The notes below the pieces were generated by a model. That model saw only the letters and a program-made list of their open reading frames with translations. It was not told where the DNA came from and did not search any database. A program made the translations under genes and the position numbers. Below are positions 23,152 to 36,400 of a stretch of 64,000 nucleotides of DNA, in pieces; position 1 is the first letter of the stretch, and each line of letters begins with the position of its first letter. The stretch spans positions 32,850,409 through 32,914,408 of the forward strand of contig JALGQZ010000009.1 in assembly GCA_023105745.1 (NCBI GenBank), read 5' to 3'. The DNA is from Austropuccinia psidii (taxonomy: Eukaryota > Basidiomycota > Pucciniomycetes > Pucciniales > Sphaerophragmiaceae).

Positions 23152-26100
23152 CAATCATGGAATTTCAGTGTGTAGACTGCACAGTACAAGCATGCAGTAA
23201 TACTCCATGTCAGTCAAATGAAGACTGTACAGGTACTGACATATCACAATGTGAGTACCCACTGCAACTGGGTAGTTGCACGGTGTAAGCTATGAATTAT
23301 GCATTAAATAATTTATTTACACCAAATACTCATTAGGAGGAGCCATCACTCACTCCTGAATATATCTATGATTTCACCCTTGGACTCTCTGAAATCTTCT
23401 CTCCTCGTCTTTCATGTCTTTGTAATATTATATTATTATTTCTCTTCTCACTCTCTTCTGTCCATCCCTCACACTTACAAAAATAACTTGTGGAACCCAT
23501 ATGCATTCAACTACCTAGATTTGACCAATAGGAACCATTCAAGATATAAAAACGACTAATTGTGGCCTTTTGGAAAATACGCACTGTACCCTATGGGATA
23601 CCCTCACCGCCATGGCTCCTTCAAGATCTTTTTTCCGTGGTCTACGGCGCACGAGTCCACTGTTGTTTGCCCCTTACCTATCATTAATCTTTGCAGTCCT
23701 TCTGGTTCTCTGACTATAGTACCAACCCGATTCTTTTGCAGTTCTTACCATGCAATTTGGATCTTGTCCAGCCCCCTCATCAAGGCACTTCAGCCATTGG
23801 GCTGGGTGAAGACTCCAAAATACCATCCCCATCATCTTATTTTAAATTACCTAACCATCCATTGAGGTAACCAAATAGACCTCAAATACATTGCCTCCTA
23901 ATGATCATTGGACTGCAGGTTCCTACTAACACAACACCTGGATCACAACATTTGCCTCAGGTCACCTCAGGACCTTAAAAGGGTCAGAAACCCCTTTTGA
24001 GTGGTGAGTGGATTTGACAGGTCAGATCTTTGCACTCAATACACCAGTATATGGCTCCTATGCCTAGTTCAGCGTCTTCAAGCATGGCATCTTTGGGCCT
24101 TAACCAATAGTGGTCCTAGTCAGCTGAGTTCCGAAATGAACAATGACCACCAATCATCAGGAAATGATTCTGATGACAGTCCCAAGGGGGTGCATTACAG
24201 TGCCTTTCCTGAGAAAACTAATTGCTCCTCAGTTTACAACTATTTAAAGGTAACATTTCACATCATTTTTTTTGGCTTAACTTCAAATTACACTAACTAA
24301 TTTAAATCTGTAATTAGCCGCTTTTGGATAAAGGGATCTGGGATGCAGACTGACAAGAATATTGCTATATCTAAAAGTGCAATCACTGCACTGCTCAAAT
24401 TAATATTGCCAGGCGTAACTCTTCCAATCTCAACAAGCACCAAGCTGCTTGCAAGGGTCGTCAAAATGCTTGGTCTATACAAAGTCCTGGCGCAATTGAT
24501 CCAAGGGCAAACAGGCAGGATCTGATGAAATTTCAGGAACAATACCAAAAAAAACTTGTATTGGGGCTCATAGAAAAGAAATTGCCCTTTGGCGTATTCA
24601 AAAATGGAATTCTCCGACAAGTCCTAAGCGAAATAGCACCCTCCTTCCAATGGCCCATGCACAAGAAGGTTTCAGAGTTAGCAAATAGTATGTACTATTC
24701 CACAAAAGCCAGCTTACTCAATCACCTGAAGAGATTACCCCACGGTCAAGTTATTTGTGCTACACTGGACTGCTGGACAACTAAGTATTGCAATGAATCC
24801 TACTTGGCAATCGTCATCCAATGGGTCAACCCTCAGACATTTGAATTCAATAGGTGCCTTTTGGCCTTTGAATCCCTTTATGGATCCCACACAGGTGAGG
24901 CAATGTGTGAGGTTTTTTGGGATTTTCTGCAAGGGCAAGGATTAATGAACCAACTATACTCCATAACTGGTGACAATTCTTTTAAAAACATTTCCATGGC
25001 ACGGGCCTCACAAAACCGATTTGCCCATGTAGGTGTGCAATGGCCAAGGCATGATCAATATGATTGATGCGTCTGTTATGTTTTGTGCCTGGTGGCTAAG
25101 GCTTTCCTTGATAACATTGGGGAACTGATAGATGAGTATTACAAATACTTTGATAATTATGTCCAAACTGACCATGAATCCCTGACTGAACAAGACCATG
25201 AGGATGAATCCGATCTTTCACCAAATAAAAGTACGTATTTCCATTGACCAGTATAGATTTCGTTCCATGACCCAATATTAGCTGACTGCAATGATGCTAC
25301 TGCGTTTTTCAGCACGTTTAACAAATTGCACAACATACCCCCCGGTTGTCATTGTGCCTTAGTGAGTTGTCCATTGAAACGCAACAAATTAGTATTCAAC
25401 CATTGTTTTTGGAACCATCTCCTGAACCACCCATAGAAGAACCTTGCCCAAATTCATTACCACTACCTATTCAAGGTAGATCGCTTGTTCGTTGCATAAG
25501 AGACTTGTGCTCCCACATACACAGCTCACCTAAACAGAGGGACTTATTCAAGAAAAGTCACAAACAAACAAAGGATCCCAAGCTCATGCCTCTCAGCATA
25601 CCCACCACTAGGTGGAATTACTTCTTGCACCAAATTAAACAAGCTCAGGAATTGAAGACCTCTATTACATTGTAAACCCAGTTTCCCAAAAGCAAGACCC
25701 ATCCCCTAACTGGTGAACAATGAGCTGCTATGGAATACATCAAACCCTTTCTAAAGCTTCTTGAAGATGCCTGTGGTGAATTACAGAGTGAACGTCCAAC
25801 TAAGCATTTGGTATTTCCTTTTTATCACTCCATTAGGGCGGAATGCCAACGCTGGGACTCCAAAACAAACCCAAATTGGGCTAGCGCTTTCAATGCCGCC
25901 ACAATCAAAATCACCAAATACATTGATGAAGAGCTCTGTAATAAGGATTCCCTTATTGCATATGTCCTCAACCCCCAATATTGCCAATCTATTCTCAATC
26001 AAATGGTAATACCCCATTCCCAATATCAACCAGCCTTAGATGCTTTATTAGGCGAATATTATTACCACCTTGAACGGATTACCAATGAAAAGGAGAATGA

Positions 26101-26972
26101 TAACTTGCACACGACACCCAGTTTGCCCAAGAAATAAAAGACCAAACTCAATACTTGGGATAATATATTACACCAATATTCCAAACTACCAATTGCAAAG
26201 ATTCAAGCGCGATTATTTGCAAATTGCCGAAACAATGAGGTAATGTCATATTTGGCTAACCATTGGCCTATGGTCACTGAAGAGGGAATTGTCACTTACT
26301 GGAAGGTTAGCTTATAAGTTGAAATAACCAAAACTTCATCTCTCCGCATTACTTACCCCTTAAAAATGCTTCACAGAGACAAATCCACAGTGGAAACTTA
26401 CCTGTTTTGGGGTCCATCGCGCTATGTTATCTATCAATACTGGCCTCGTCAGCCGCAGTTGAGCACCTATTTTCTCATAGCGGCCGCATTTCCACTCCAA
26501 GCAGGGCTAGGCTGAGCTCAAAAACTATCTCTCATCTTACTTTCCTCAAAGAATGGGTGAAAGTGCCCAATGGCCCTTTGAGTGGTTTTTGATTCTTTGA
26601 ATATGTAGCCTAAAATTTTTTTTGAAATTGTAGATTATATTATATTTTTGTATGACTCCTATTTTTGAATGAAATAAAAATTTTCCATGATTTCAGCTGG
26701 TTTTTCTAACTTCACTTGCTCTCAATGGGATTGAGCATAAGTAAAGGAGTGGTGAATTTTTAAAATGTCTGCAGTATGTGCAGTAGTGCCATTCCACTGT
26801 TCTAATGTGAAATGAATGCACAGTTTACTGTATTATCAGTATGAAACTGCATGAAGTAAGTAATGAATGCAGCTACATTCTCTACGTCTGACACATCAGC
26901 TTCATACGCACTGCATTTATATATTATTCCAGTAGGACTGCATATTGCTTTGCTAATGCAATTCCATCATTG
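23152..26972 (+). mobile_element. hAT-1 DNA transposon
   Basis: 3.8 kb bounded by inverted ends CAATCATGGAATT (23152) and CAATGATGGAATT (read inward from 26972), differing at one position. It is flanked by 8-base ctgaaaac (23144-23151) and cttcagac (26973-26980); the uninterrupted LTR in family A reads ctcaaaac there, so these are a mutated hAT-type duplication. It carries a spliced, now broken transposase on the plus strand. It retains more CpG than the surrounding LTR, fitting its position as the latest insertion in this nest. Confidence 0.88.
24105..26592 (+). pseudogene. hAT-1 transposase (broken)
   Basis: An N-terminal Ser/Asp/Asn-rich exon ends in YNYLK at a GTAACA donor; a 68-base intron (24250-24317) ends TAATTAG. 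The next exon has a BED-type zinc finger (KCNHC...SSNLNKHQAAC, about 24385-24465) after one stop. Then come a helical region and the RNase H-like core with the first catalytic Asp in ATLDCWTTKYCNESYLA (about 24755-24815), TGDNSFKN (about 24966), a decayed HLVAKAFLDNIG (about 25080-25120), TTRWNYFLHQIKQA (about 25610-25650), and the C-terminal dimerization domain SILASSAAVEHLFSHSGR...LTFLKEW (26425-26570). At least four frame changes and several stops break it. The order is that of hAT (Activator-like) transposases. Confidence 0.85.
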
Positions 26973-27348
26973 CTTCAGACATGCATAACACTATTTTTAG
27001 TGTATATGTAAAATGGGATTTCTTAAATTACCATTATTTTACCATGAAATTAAGAAAAAAAATAATTTCACAATTTGTTTATGTGGTGTTGAAGTATTTT
27101 ACACATTACAGCCTCATAAAGTTAACTTAAGATTATTTACTATGTGGAGCTACCCTAGGTGAATTTTTGTGTAGAATCCAAACCTGGATTTAAATCAATA
27201 GATTTACTTACTCACAAAAACTTTATTCATCTTTTCATAACTAGAAAATGATAAATCTTGGATTTATGTATCAAATGCATAGCTCAGAATGTATTTTAAT
27301 ATTAATTGTGGCCTATTTGGGTATGTAAAATATAGCTCAAGACTCACA

Positions 27349-27480
27349 AGCTGGATGACAATATCTTTCAAAACACAGAGAGATTTCTGAAATATTTCAG
27401 GTGAACCTTCCAAGATGTTGTCCACATATTAATGACCTCTGATGTAGCCTATGTCAAAAACCTGTTCCCCTTAAAATTAA
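27349..27480 (-). pseudogene. Harbinger-1 transposase, N-terminal part
   Basis: On the minus strand this reads DNILEGSPEIFQKSLCVLKDIV, which fits the N-terminal helix of Harbinger-like transposases and joins the frame that continues at 21761. The join runs across the solo LTR and its target duplication. Ends of the transposon itself were not found. Confidence 0.5.
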
Positions 27481-28891
27481 ATAAGACTAATTTAGTTGAT
27501 AGGGAAAAATGAATGAATATAAAAGGAGTTTTTTTATTTATGACTAAGGAAAATAAATGATTTTTGATATGTCTTGAAAGGAAAAAAATGAAGGTTGATA
27601 TTGTTTTTTGAAAAAAGGTTTTAATCATATTGTTAAAAAAGAATAAAAAGAATATTTAAATTTTTTTTAAAGCTTGAAATTTTTTCTTTCATTATAAAAA
27701 TAGATAAATAAATTATTTCTTGAAATTAAAAAATCTATAATTAATTTGGTTTTTCAAAAAAATATTTTTGTTTATTTATATATATATATATATATATATT
27801 ACTTTTTTCAATTAAAATCTTATCAAATAATACATATATATATATTTATATAAATATAGAATTGTAAGAAAAACAAAAAAACAAGAAAAAAGACAAACAT
27901 TTTATATAATAATAATAACAATAATTGATCATTTTTTTTCATTTTGAAAATTTAATATTAAATTCAACACAAAAGAAAAATAAGATTTGATTTAATATAT
28001 ATATATATATATATCTTAAAATCAAACCAATAAATAAATATATAAAAATAAAAAGAAGGATCTAATTAAATAAAAGAAATTGAAAAGAAAAGAAAAAGGA
28101 AGATCTATTTATTTATTTAATTTTATTTTTGAAGTCTCTCTCTCCCCTTGTTATCCTGGCACCTCTAGTGTGGATTCCAGTCTAATTATTAGGAACTTCA
28201 ATAAACTAAAATGGTAGTGGAATACTATTAGGGTGAATTAATAGAGACATCACTATTAAAAATGGTATGTAATTGATGGAATGAGCATCACCTATATCAA
28301 AAATACTTAAATTGATTTTTCTTACTTATGTTTGAGAGATCTAATAACAACAAACAGTTATGAATTTATTTGTAAAAAATATATTTGTAAGAGATGTGAG
28401 GAATTATTCTCAAGCAGTAGGTTCCTCTTTAAATGTTGTAGGTAAAAATTTAAAATAAAGTACAAATAGACTAATACATTTCTTTAGCATAAAGGGTATT
28501 GTTATAGTAACAAGATATGTAACAAAAGATATATGGTTGTTATAGAAGCAAAGTCACTATATCAACAAAGTAAAGTGGTGTTATAGAAAAAAGATTTCTA
28601 TAGCTAAAAGTCTTGAAGATTTGACTTGGTAACAAGATGGCTATAGCAACAAATAATAAATGAGTGACTTGTAAAAAAATAGAAGAAAACACAATTAAGA
28701 TTGAATTTACACAGATGAATCAAAATAATTCAGAGAAAATTTAATGAAAGTTATTGGAACTTGTTTAGCATGTAATTCTTTTCATACTTTCAGGCTCACA
28801 CCCCCTTCTCTCTCTTTATCTCTCCCTTTTTTTGGTAAAAAAAACAAAATCCAAATCATATTTATTATAATCATTTTTCAATCATAATTTT
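27481..28891. other. AT-rich stretch with TA microsatellites, no gene
   Basis: No protein-like frame. It has (TA)n runs near 27775-27799, 27832-27850 and 27993-28012, T-rich tracts, and a run of loosely repeated GTTATAG/AACAAG words at 28490-28660. A possible minus-strand LTR end GGCTCACA occurs at 28794-28801 without a partner. Confidence 0.5.
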
Positions 28892-30778
28892 TGTGAGCCC
28901 TGAAGATTATTTTAAATTCCAAAAGGACTCAAAAAATTCCTCACTAGAAATCTACTTTCATTTGAAATTAAAAAATTCTTCAAATGTAACTTTTTTTCAA
29001 TTAAATGTTTAAAAAAATGGATTTGTATAATATCTTCACTTCACAATTAGATTCTCCATTTGCTTTTACCTAGGATCAGAACCTAGGATATTTTCCCATA
29101 AACTCCATATTTTGGCCTATAATGACCAAAATAGAATCTTTCAGAAAGCTTATTTTAATTAAACTTTATTCAACTTCAATTAAAGTAAAGTTACACCATG
29201 TATAAATTTAATCACAAAAAAAGTGGAATGCCATTATATAGCTTTTAATAAGTAAAAGAGGAAAACACCATAAAAAAGGTGGGACAAATAGATTATGGAA
29301 AAAGGTTCCCGGGTACCCAGCTTTCTGGATCTGCATACAATAGGTTTTCAAATTTGGCCAACCTTAATTGAGGTTCTGCAGACAAATAAAATTGAATTTG
29401 AGGTTTCAAGTATTATTTGAAGCTGAAGAATTATAAATAAGCTAAAGTTGAAGTTTATTTAAGATTATTGAAGTTTTAATTGCAATTTAAACTCAAAAAA
29501 CATATCAAAGCAAAAATTTCAAGTAAAAAATCAAAGTCAGCCCATAAGAAATTTTTTTACCTATTGATTTTAAAGAAAATTTAACAAATTAAGGTTTACC
29601 TCTCTAACCTTACCAAAATCAATACCAAAGCTCAAATAAATTATATTAATGAAGTTTTACTTAAAGGGAAAATGACCTCATTTCCTGATATAGTGAAATT
29701 AAGATTCAAATTACCTCATAAGTGAAACTTTTTTTACTTTTGGAAATTTCCCAAGCTTTCAACAAGTATATTAAGAGCTGGAGTATATACCAAAATGAAA
29801 TTTGAGGCTGTCTGAGATCAAACTGTGAAAGGTTTTATCATTGTGAAAATTCAGGATTTTTTTCTAAAATGGCACTAAATTTTGATGAATATTGCTATAG
29901 ATCTAAAAAGAAATAAGTTTAAATAACTAATTTAAGCTCAAATAAGATATAATAATCTATAAAGAAAATTATCTATCAACCTATTTCATCACCAGATCTT
30001 TTCTTGGCCTCATAATCTTTTAAATAGAAATTAAACTTTGTTATAAGATTACATTTAATGCTATTCAAGTGTAAAAATTCAAATGAAGGTTATGGAGAGT
30101 ATTTTAGATGTTTAAATCTTAGAAAAATTTATTCAGTATAAAAAGACATTTCAATAAAATATTAAATCCTCAGAATTAAACACAGCTGAAAAATGATATA
30201 ATAAATCAAATAAATATTTATAATAAGAGCTGTGATAGATGAGTTCTATTTCAATCAAATAAAGAAACTTTTAAATTTTACGTTTAATAAAAATGTTTCA
30301 TTACAAATTAAAAAATGAGCTTATATTATTCAGTTTGTATTTCTCTCAATTTGAATCCACTCTTATTTATATTTCTAAAGGCTTCACTTAATAATTTTCT
30401 TTCAATACTAATGTTTAATGTATTTTTATGATAATAGTTTCTTATTAAACAGTAGGTATTCTATATTATTATTTATTATTCATGATATAGTTTTATATAT
30501 TTTCAAAATATTATAATTATTTCTTTACAAGTAGCTTATCCCAGTTTAAAATTACTTCTTATAAAATAATTTTACTATTATTAATGTTATTTTTTTAATT
30601 TTGAACAATCATAAAACATGATAATAAATATTTTTAATATAATTATTATTGGATTCATAAATATTTATCCTTCTATATAAATAAATATTATTCATGATTT
30701 TCTTGTTATGAAATTATTTATTAGTTTTTACCATTATGAAAGTGGCTTTTATCAAGAAATGAGAACATATTTTTTACA
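28892..30778 (+). repeat. Diverged C-like solo LTR
   Basis: Starts TGTGAGCCCTGAAG. It shares with the C LTR (read in the same orientation) a block AAGGTGGGACAAA...GGGTACCCAGCTTT.TGGATCT...CAACCTTAATTGA at 29278-29380 and a similar end near 30778 (TTTTATCAAGAAATGAGAA...TTTACA). Many substitutions and no clean target duplication, so the right end is approximate. Confidence 0.5.
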
Positions 30779-31214
30779 ATAATTGAATTAAAATTAATTT
30801 ATTCATCAGCTTCATTGTAAAACTATAAAATTTTCTTATACTTTTGTTTCTATTTCTCAATATTAGAAAACCAGAGCTAAAATATATATGCCATGTGAGT
30901 TGGATCTGGGAAAGGTGTAGAATGAAATTTGGAAGTTGCTTAGTGTTTCTGTCTCATCTTAAAGAGCTTTTGTATTCTTGAAAATGAATTTGGGCCCAGT
31001 TTACAAAGGTTGCTGACCCTTTTTCAACTGAAGCTTGGCTTGTTTCAAAAAATTCAGCCACAAAACTCTGATTATTGTACTATTTAAAATCCCAGATGAT
31101 AGAAGAAATAAGTGAAAAAGAGATAAACACACTTCTTGGGTGATTATATAGAAGCCAGAAAAGATTTACTTGAAAGATAGACTATTCACTTTTCAATTCA
31201 ATACAGAGTGATTT
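30779..31214. other. Unassigned AT-rich stretch
   Basis: No coding frame, repeat or motif recognised. It separates the C-like LTR from the truncated family-A LTR on its right. Confidence 0.4.
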
Positions 31215-32912
31215 TTGACGGATTAATTGTGGATTTAAAGGATCAAAATGGTATTATAGCAGTAATGCAACAATATAACAGTTAAATACCATCGTAATTA
31301 GTATATTTCTATTATTTTAAGTCTTTCTTATTGATCTTAAAATAATTGAAACACTCAAGAAAATATTTAATAAATACTTACTTGTTGGTACTAAAGAAAT
31401 AATTGGATAATCAGATTATTTGTAAAAGACAGAAATAGGGGGCCTCTTTTAAGTCAATAATGGCTTACAGAGGTGTTTCATGGAGCAAAATAAAAAAGAA
31501 GTGAGTGAGAAACCAATTATCCTCTTTGGATAATTGATTGAATCATCTGTTGTCACATGAGATTATCATAATTACTTAATGAAGTCATTTTACATGACTA
31601 CCAACCCATTTATGGTCAAAAATGAAAGTAGTAACAACTGTAAATCTTCTTTCATTTCAAACAGAAAAATTCTGAAATTTATCAATGCTATTGTAAATTT
31701 TATCACAGGTTTTCTTTTATGTAAATTTTTGAAAATATAGTGTTTCATGTTGAATAATCGAAAATGGATTGTAAGTAAAACTTTAAATTTGAATTATAAA
31801 TTAATTATTACTTTTGGCTTTTATATGGATGATATCTTCCTAAATTGGTCGTAAAAGCTTTAGAAATATGCATTAAGAATTGTATTTTTAATGAATATTT
31901 GAAGTTTTGACCTTATCTCTACTAGAATTGCAAATAGCACAGTAATAGCTGTTTTCCATGAGGTAAATGAATGGATACTAGTCCAAAAATTGTTTTAATT
32001 ACTTCTTTAAGAGTTGAGCATGAAAAATCATTAAGAATTGACATGGTTACAGGAGTCAGAGCTGCTCTTTACCTCCTTGTAATGTCAAAATAGCAGCTTA
32101 TTTGTTATTTCTTATGAGTTAATGAGATTTTGGATTGGTAACCAGGTTCCCAAAAGGTTTTAGTCTAATAATTGGGCCATGGTAGGCCATGGATCCAATT
32201 TTTGGAGCTATGCATGCCTTGGAGGCCTCAGAAGTTGGGTACCCTGGCTCTCTTCGATGTCTTTTGTCCCCCTTAGCTATTGTCATATCAAAAATAGTAA
32301 TTTAGGCTTCAAGACTGATATCCCCTATGGTTATACCAAGCATGTATGTAATAATTCTATATTTTTAATTTCAACAAACATTCATAAAACTGATTTTATG
32401 TATATGTACCATGGGATTTCTCAAGTTCCCATTATTTTGGCGTGAAACTGAGAAAAACAAAGATTTCCACAACTCTTTTATGTGGTGTTGAAGTACTTTA
32501 GAGTTAGTTTAAGCTTATTCACTCTATGGAGCTACCCTAGATGAATTTTTGTTTAGAATTCAAATCTTTCCTTCAATCCATAGACTTACTTAGTCACAAA
32601 AAACCTATTCATCTTTTATAACATCAAAAATGATGAATTGGGATATATGCATGCCTTAGGCCCAGTTTATGTTTGGCTTTTGAAATAATCTTTGAATTTA
32701 TTTAATAATTTATTTTAATAAATTTTTATTCAAAATTCATCTCAAAGTTGATTCAAAACTCACAATGTTGATTTGAATTTTTTACAAATTTTTTATTTTA
32801 TTTAAAGTAGTTTGGGCAATTAACATATTAATCAGTAATCAATTTAAAAACATGGGCAAAATTACCCCTGATTCTCAATTATTATCATAAAAATGCCTTC
32901 ATAGTCTCTTCA

Positions 32913-34280
32913 GTGGGACTCAGGAAGATCACAAAGATGTTTAATCAGTCCAAGTCAGCCCCAATATCACAAATTAGAATATGGAGAGATCAATGGGCAT
33001 ACCAAACTTTGTTCAAAGGAATTTGGAAGCTTCACACAGTCAATCCTCCCCTCAAAGATGCAAAAGACATACCAGTGAAGAAGCACAAGTGCATATACAG
33101 AACTTTCAGCATGAAAGCATGCCTAAGAGGCAATGACCAAGTTGATTCTGAAGCACAAAGATTAAATCAGGTTGAACAATAGCTTGCCCATGAGAATAAT
33201 GAGAATAATTGAAAAAGCCATTTTTTTGGAATGAAGATAATACTTGTTAATTATTGGAGTTGATGAAACACTTACATATCAGTTTTGTCAATATGGATGA
33301 ATTCAAATCAGGGTTTATCCCTTGAACTTAAATTTTCAAGACAAATGAAAATTGCAAGCACAATTACTCACTCTTGAAAAACATTTCTTTAGAAACATTA
33401 GAGAGACAATACAAGCAATTAATGGCAATATACAAGGTATGAGTTTTATTTAATTAGTATTTAATGTAGGCTAAGACTTTATACATGTTAGAACATCAAG
33501 GTTTCTTGTGATGCCACTTGAGGTGGGGGCTTATACATTAAACTCCAGAAATATCACATGACTATGGAGGTGAGTCAAATCAGCATATAAAAATGGGCCA
33601 TTACTAAATTTATTCACAAAACAGGTTTTTGAGTTACTCGAGGAGATAAACCACAATAATTGTGGTATGAATTAAATGGGGTTTGAATTTTCTGTTTTTT
33701 CCCAAATGCCATACAACAATTGGGGGAGAGAAATAACAATGACTTTGCAGTACCCATGGAGCCATCAGGTGAACAAGCAGGTCATTCTGGGAGTGAAAAT
33801 GGTGAATTGGGACCAAGAGATGGGATGGGAAAATGGGAAGGACAGACGGGGAATATCCCACCGCAACCACAGTGTAGTCAGATCACTCAGGAATTTCCTG
33901 GCACTTCATGTATTCTTCATGGAAATTGTGTAGGTAAAACGTAAAGCATCATCATCAGAACAAAATTCTGCAATCAGAATTTCATGAATAAACTGAACAC
34001 AAATATGCATAATGTGTTGTCACTATTAATACGAATGTTACAACAAAGCCAGGGTTGAGAAGAAGAGAGAGATCACATGCAAAGCTCTTGAGATGATGAA
34101 AGACAAATTTTGATGCGTGAACAAGAAGAGGAATGTCACCTATGGGGAACACAAATACAGGCTGAAGAGCAAAGAATTAATGATCAATTAAACATGTATA
34201 TTATGGTGATGTTATCAAAAACAACTGGATTGCCATTGGATGAGCCTCCATCTTCTTTGCCTTTGGGAAAATGGAACTGA
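32913..34280 (+). pseudogene. Harbinger-2 Myb/SANT-like gene (broken)
   Basis: Translation in shifting frames gives EFKSGFIP (33300-33325), LERQYKQLMAIYK (about 33400-33440), SGGGAYTLNS and FTKTGFE/Q-type motifs (about 33520-33630), a hydrophilic Gly/Glu/Pro-rich middle (33720-33930) and a charged coiled-coil end QEEECHLWGTQIQAEEQRINDQL...LPLDEPP (34110-34270). This is the pattern of the Myb/SANT-like DNA-binding partner that helps PIF/Harbinger transposases bind element ends. Stops and frame changes, with at least one likely intron, prevent a full model. Confidence 0.55.
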
Positions 34281-34744
34281 GGTCAATAAAAGTATGTATT
34301 TTAGGGAATGTAAGGGATGGAAGTTTCTTATTAAGAGGGTCATATGGGTTTCATTTCTTTGCAATTCTAATTAATTGTTTTCGAATAACAAAATAAAATT
34401 AATATCCTACAGGTATGATGGATTCTCCAGAGGTAAAAACAAGGGGAACAATGATTTTCTTAGGCTTTCATGGTTTCATTTATAGAAAGTTCGGTATTTT
34501 CATGTCTATAGTAGTTACCCAAAAAAAGCAATTTTGGTGGGAGTGTAAACGAAAACCGTATTTGGCTTTGTAATAGACTATTTTGTACCAAATGCTAGGG
34601 CTGCAATATAATAAGGGCAAATTGTTTTTTTTTCAATAAGCAGTATTCCAATTTCAGAAATCTAAACTCCATCCGGAATATTTAAATTCCCCTAAAAATT
34701 GCAGTTGACAAAGTATTGTAAATGTTTGGCACAATTCCTTTAAT

Positions 34745-35026
34745 ATGAGTGCCTCTTCATCAACATCCAATGTGACAAATTCCAATACAACTCAAACAGA
34801 AATAACCAATCAGTACATCAGAAATATGTGTCAAATGGATCAAATGCAAGTCAAAAAGCGATGCATTCTGAGCAAGATTGCTCATGTTCAAAGTGCAAAC
34901 GAGGCACATGATGAAGAAATTGTCTTGTTACAAGGAAAACTCAATTTTAAACAGAGTATCATTAAAGAATTGCAAGAAAAATGCTACAATAATTTATTTC
35001 ACTCAAATCACACTTACACAGCTTGA
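34745..35026 (+). CDS. Short coiled-coil ORF inside Harbinger-2
   Basis: Intact ATG-to-stop frame of 93 codons. The N-terminus is Ser/Thr/Asn-rich, followed by a heptad-like segment (about residues 25-80: MCQMDQMQVKKRC...IVLLQGKLNFKQSIIKELQEK). I do not recognise the family. It lies between the Myb/SANT-like gene (same strand) and the transposase (opposite strand). It could be a third element gene, a late exon of the Myb-like gene, or chance; the polar N-terminus and coiled coil favour real coding. Confidence 0.4.
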   Translation: MSASSSTSNVTNSNTTQTEITNQYIRNMCQMDQMQVKKRCILSKIAHVQSANEAHDEEIVLLQGKLNFKQSIIKELQEKCYNNLFHSNHTYTA

Positions 35027-35639
35027 TATAATTAAAGTATCACCTTTGATCTTAGTGAGCTTCATTTGGCCCTCTATATTTCCACTAACATTCACAATTA
35101 ACTCATTATTTATCTGTGCATCAATGATCATTACATCTCATTTAATCCTCCTTTCTCCAGTCTAAAGGCTCTCCTAATTATTTCTTTGTGATACAAATGA
35201 CTATTCATTGTATATTGTTGAGATTCATACTAATCATCTACCCACAATTTTTTCAATTGCACTTGGAAATATCATTATTAGTACATTACAAACATTTTGT
35301 CAATATTTAAAAGAAAAAATATTTCCTTGTAAACTATCCTAGCCTTTCCACTTCAGTATTATGCCAATTCCAATTTTTGAATAGCTCCCCTGATGGCCTA
35401 TCAATAGATTATTTAGAGTCATAAATGCTACAATTACTTTAGCTGTATGTAATGGGACTCTTGCTTTTGGTGTCAGGAGACATCAAAATCAATTTTCCAG
35501 GCATCCAAAGACCTGATCAACAGCAATTCTACAACTATAAAGTTACTATCATTATTTTACCCATTTTACAAATGAATTTCTTACCTTGTTGAATAATGAA
35601 TGTTATTAAAATGGACTCCTTCTTCATCTTTAGCATTTC

Positions 35640-36400
35640 TTTATGGTATTAGAATTGGAAGTCTTGATGAATATCCCAAATTGCCATAGGTAAGTAATTT
35701 GGCATAAATCTTGCCACACCATTGATCAGATCTTTCCCAATCTGTGATTTTCTGGATACGCGACTATCATGTACTGATCCAGGCAGGCCACCATATGACT
35801 GCATTCATGATATCAATTAGATACTTTTTTATTTTCATTTCATCCAATTCAACCCACATTGCAAAACTTTCCATGCCTATCAACAATGCATTGAAACAAA
35901 ATGGAATGACAACCCTTCCAGTTGATGTAAGAATTCCATTGGTCATTTTCTGGTGGGACTTTTGGGATGTGGGTTTGATCAATAGCCCCAATGATATTCA
36001 TGAGTCCTTGTCTTTTTCTGAGTGTCTCCGTGATTTCTTCCCATTTTTCTACTTCATCAGTGGCTGGAAATCTAAATTACCACAGATGGATAAGAAAGTT
36101 ATTTTTTTTAAATAATTGAGTTAAACCCAATACTTAAATGATTGTATAATTGTGTAACACGACAAAAATTGCTTGAAAAACAGACTGTGAGACTTGATAA
36201 GCTTTGTCTATTCCCACATTGAACATATGTCCCACTGTATCATAAGAGGTTCCATGACCCAACCTATATAATTCAATTCCTACCTTCACTTTGATTGTTA
36301 AGCCTTGCACATCTTGTTGAAAGGAATTGGGGATATAATTTAGTACTAAGTGTGTTAATTAAAAGAAGTCTGGGAGTTTCATTTGAAAAAGACCAATGAA
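35640..36400 (-). pseudogene. Harbinger-2 DDE transposase (broken)
   Basis: The minus strand reads KVGIELYRLGHGTSYDTVGHMFNVG (36300-36220), a likely intron, then ATDEVEKWEEI, the first catalytic block GAIDQTHIPKVP (about 35985-35950), NWKGCHSILFQCIVD and FCNVWV (35925-35860), and after a frame change GLPGSVHDSRV (about 35790-35755) with the second catalytic Asp. This is the order of PIF/Harbinger DDE transposases (ALP1-like). The Gly of the DGTH motif is replaced by Gln (IDQTH). The C-terminal part is not recognisable. It acts, in intact elements, with the Myb-like protein on the other strand. Confidence 0.85.

Larger units (their letters stand above)
21762..27348 (-). repeat. Solo family-A LTR, interrupted by hAT-1
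   Basis: Read on the minus strand it runs TGTGAGTCTTGAGC...CATCTTACA, matching the family-A LTR (39540-41441) in segments on both sides of the hAT element. Removing hAT-1 leaves about 1.76 kb. Flanks are agttg (21757-21761) and agctg (27349-27353), a target duplication with one transition. No internal sequence is present, so it is a solo LTR from recombination. It sits in the Harbinger-1 transposase. Confidence 0.87.
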
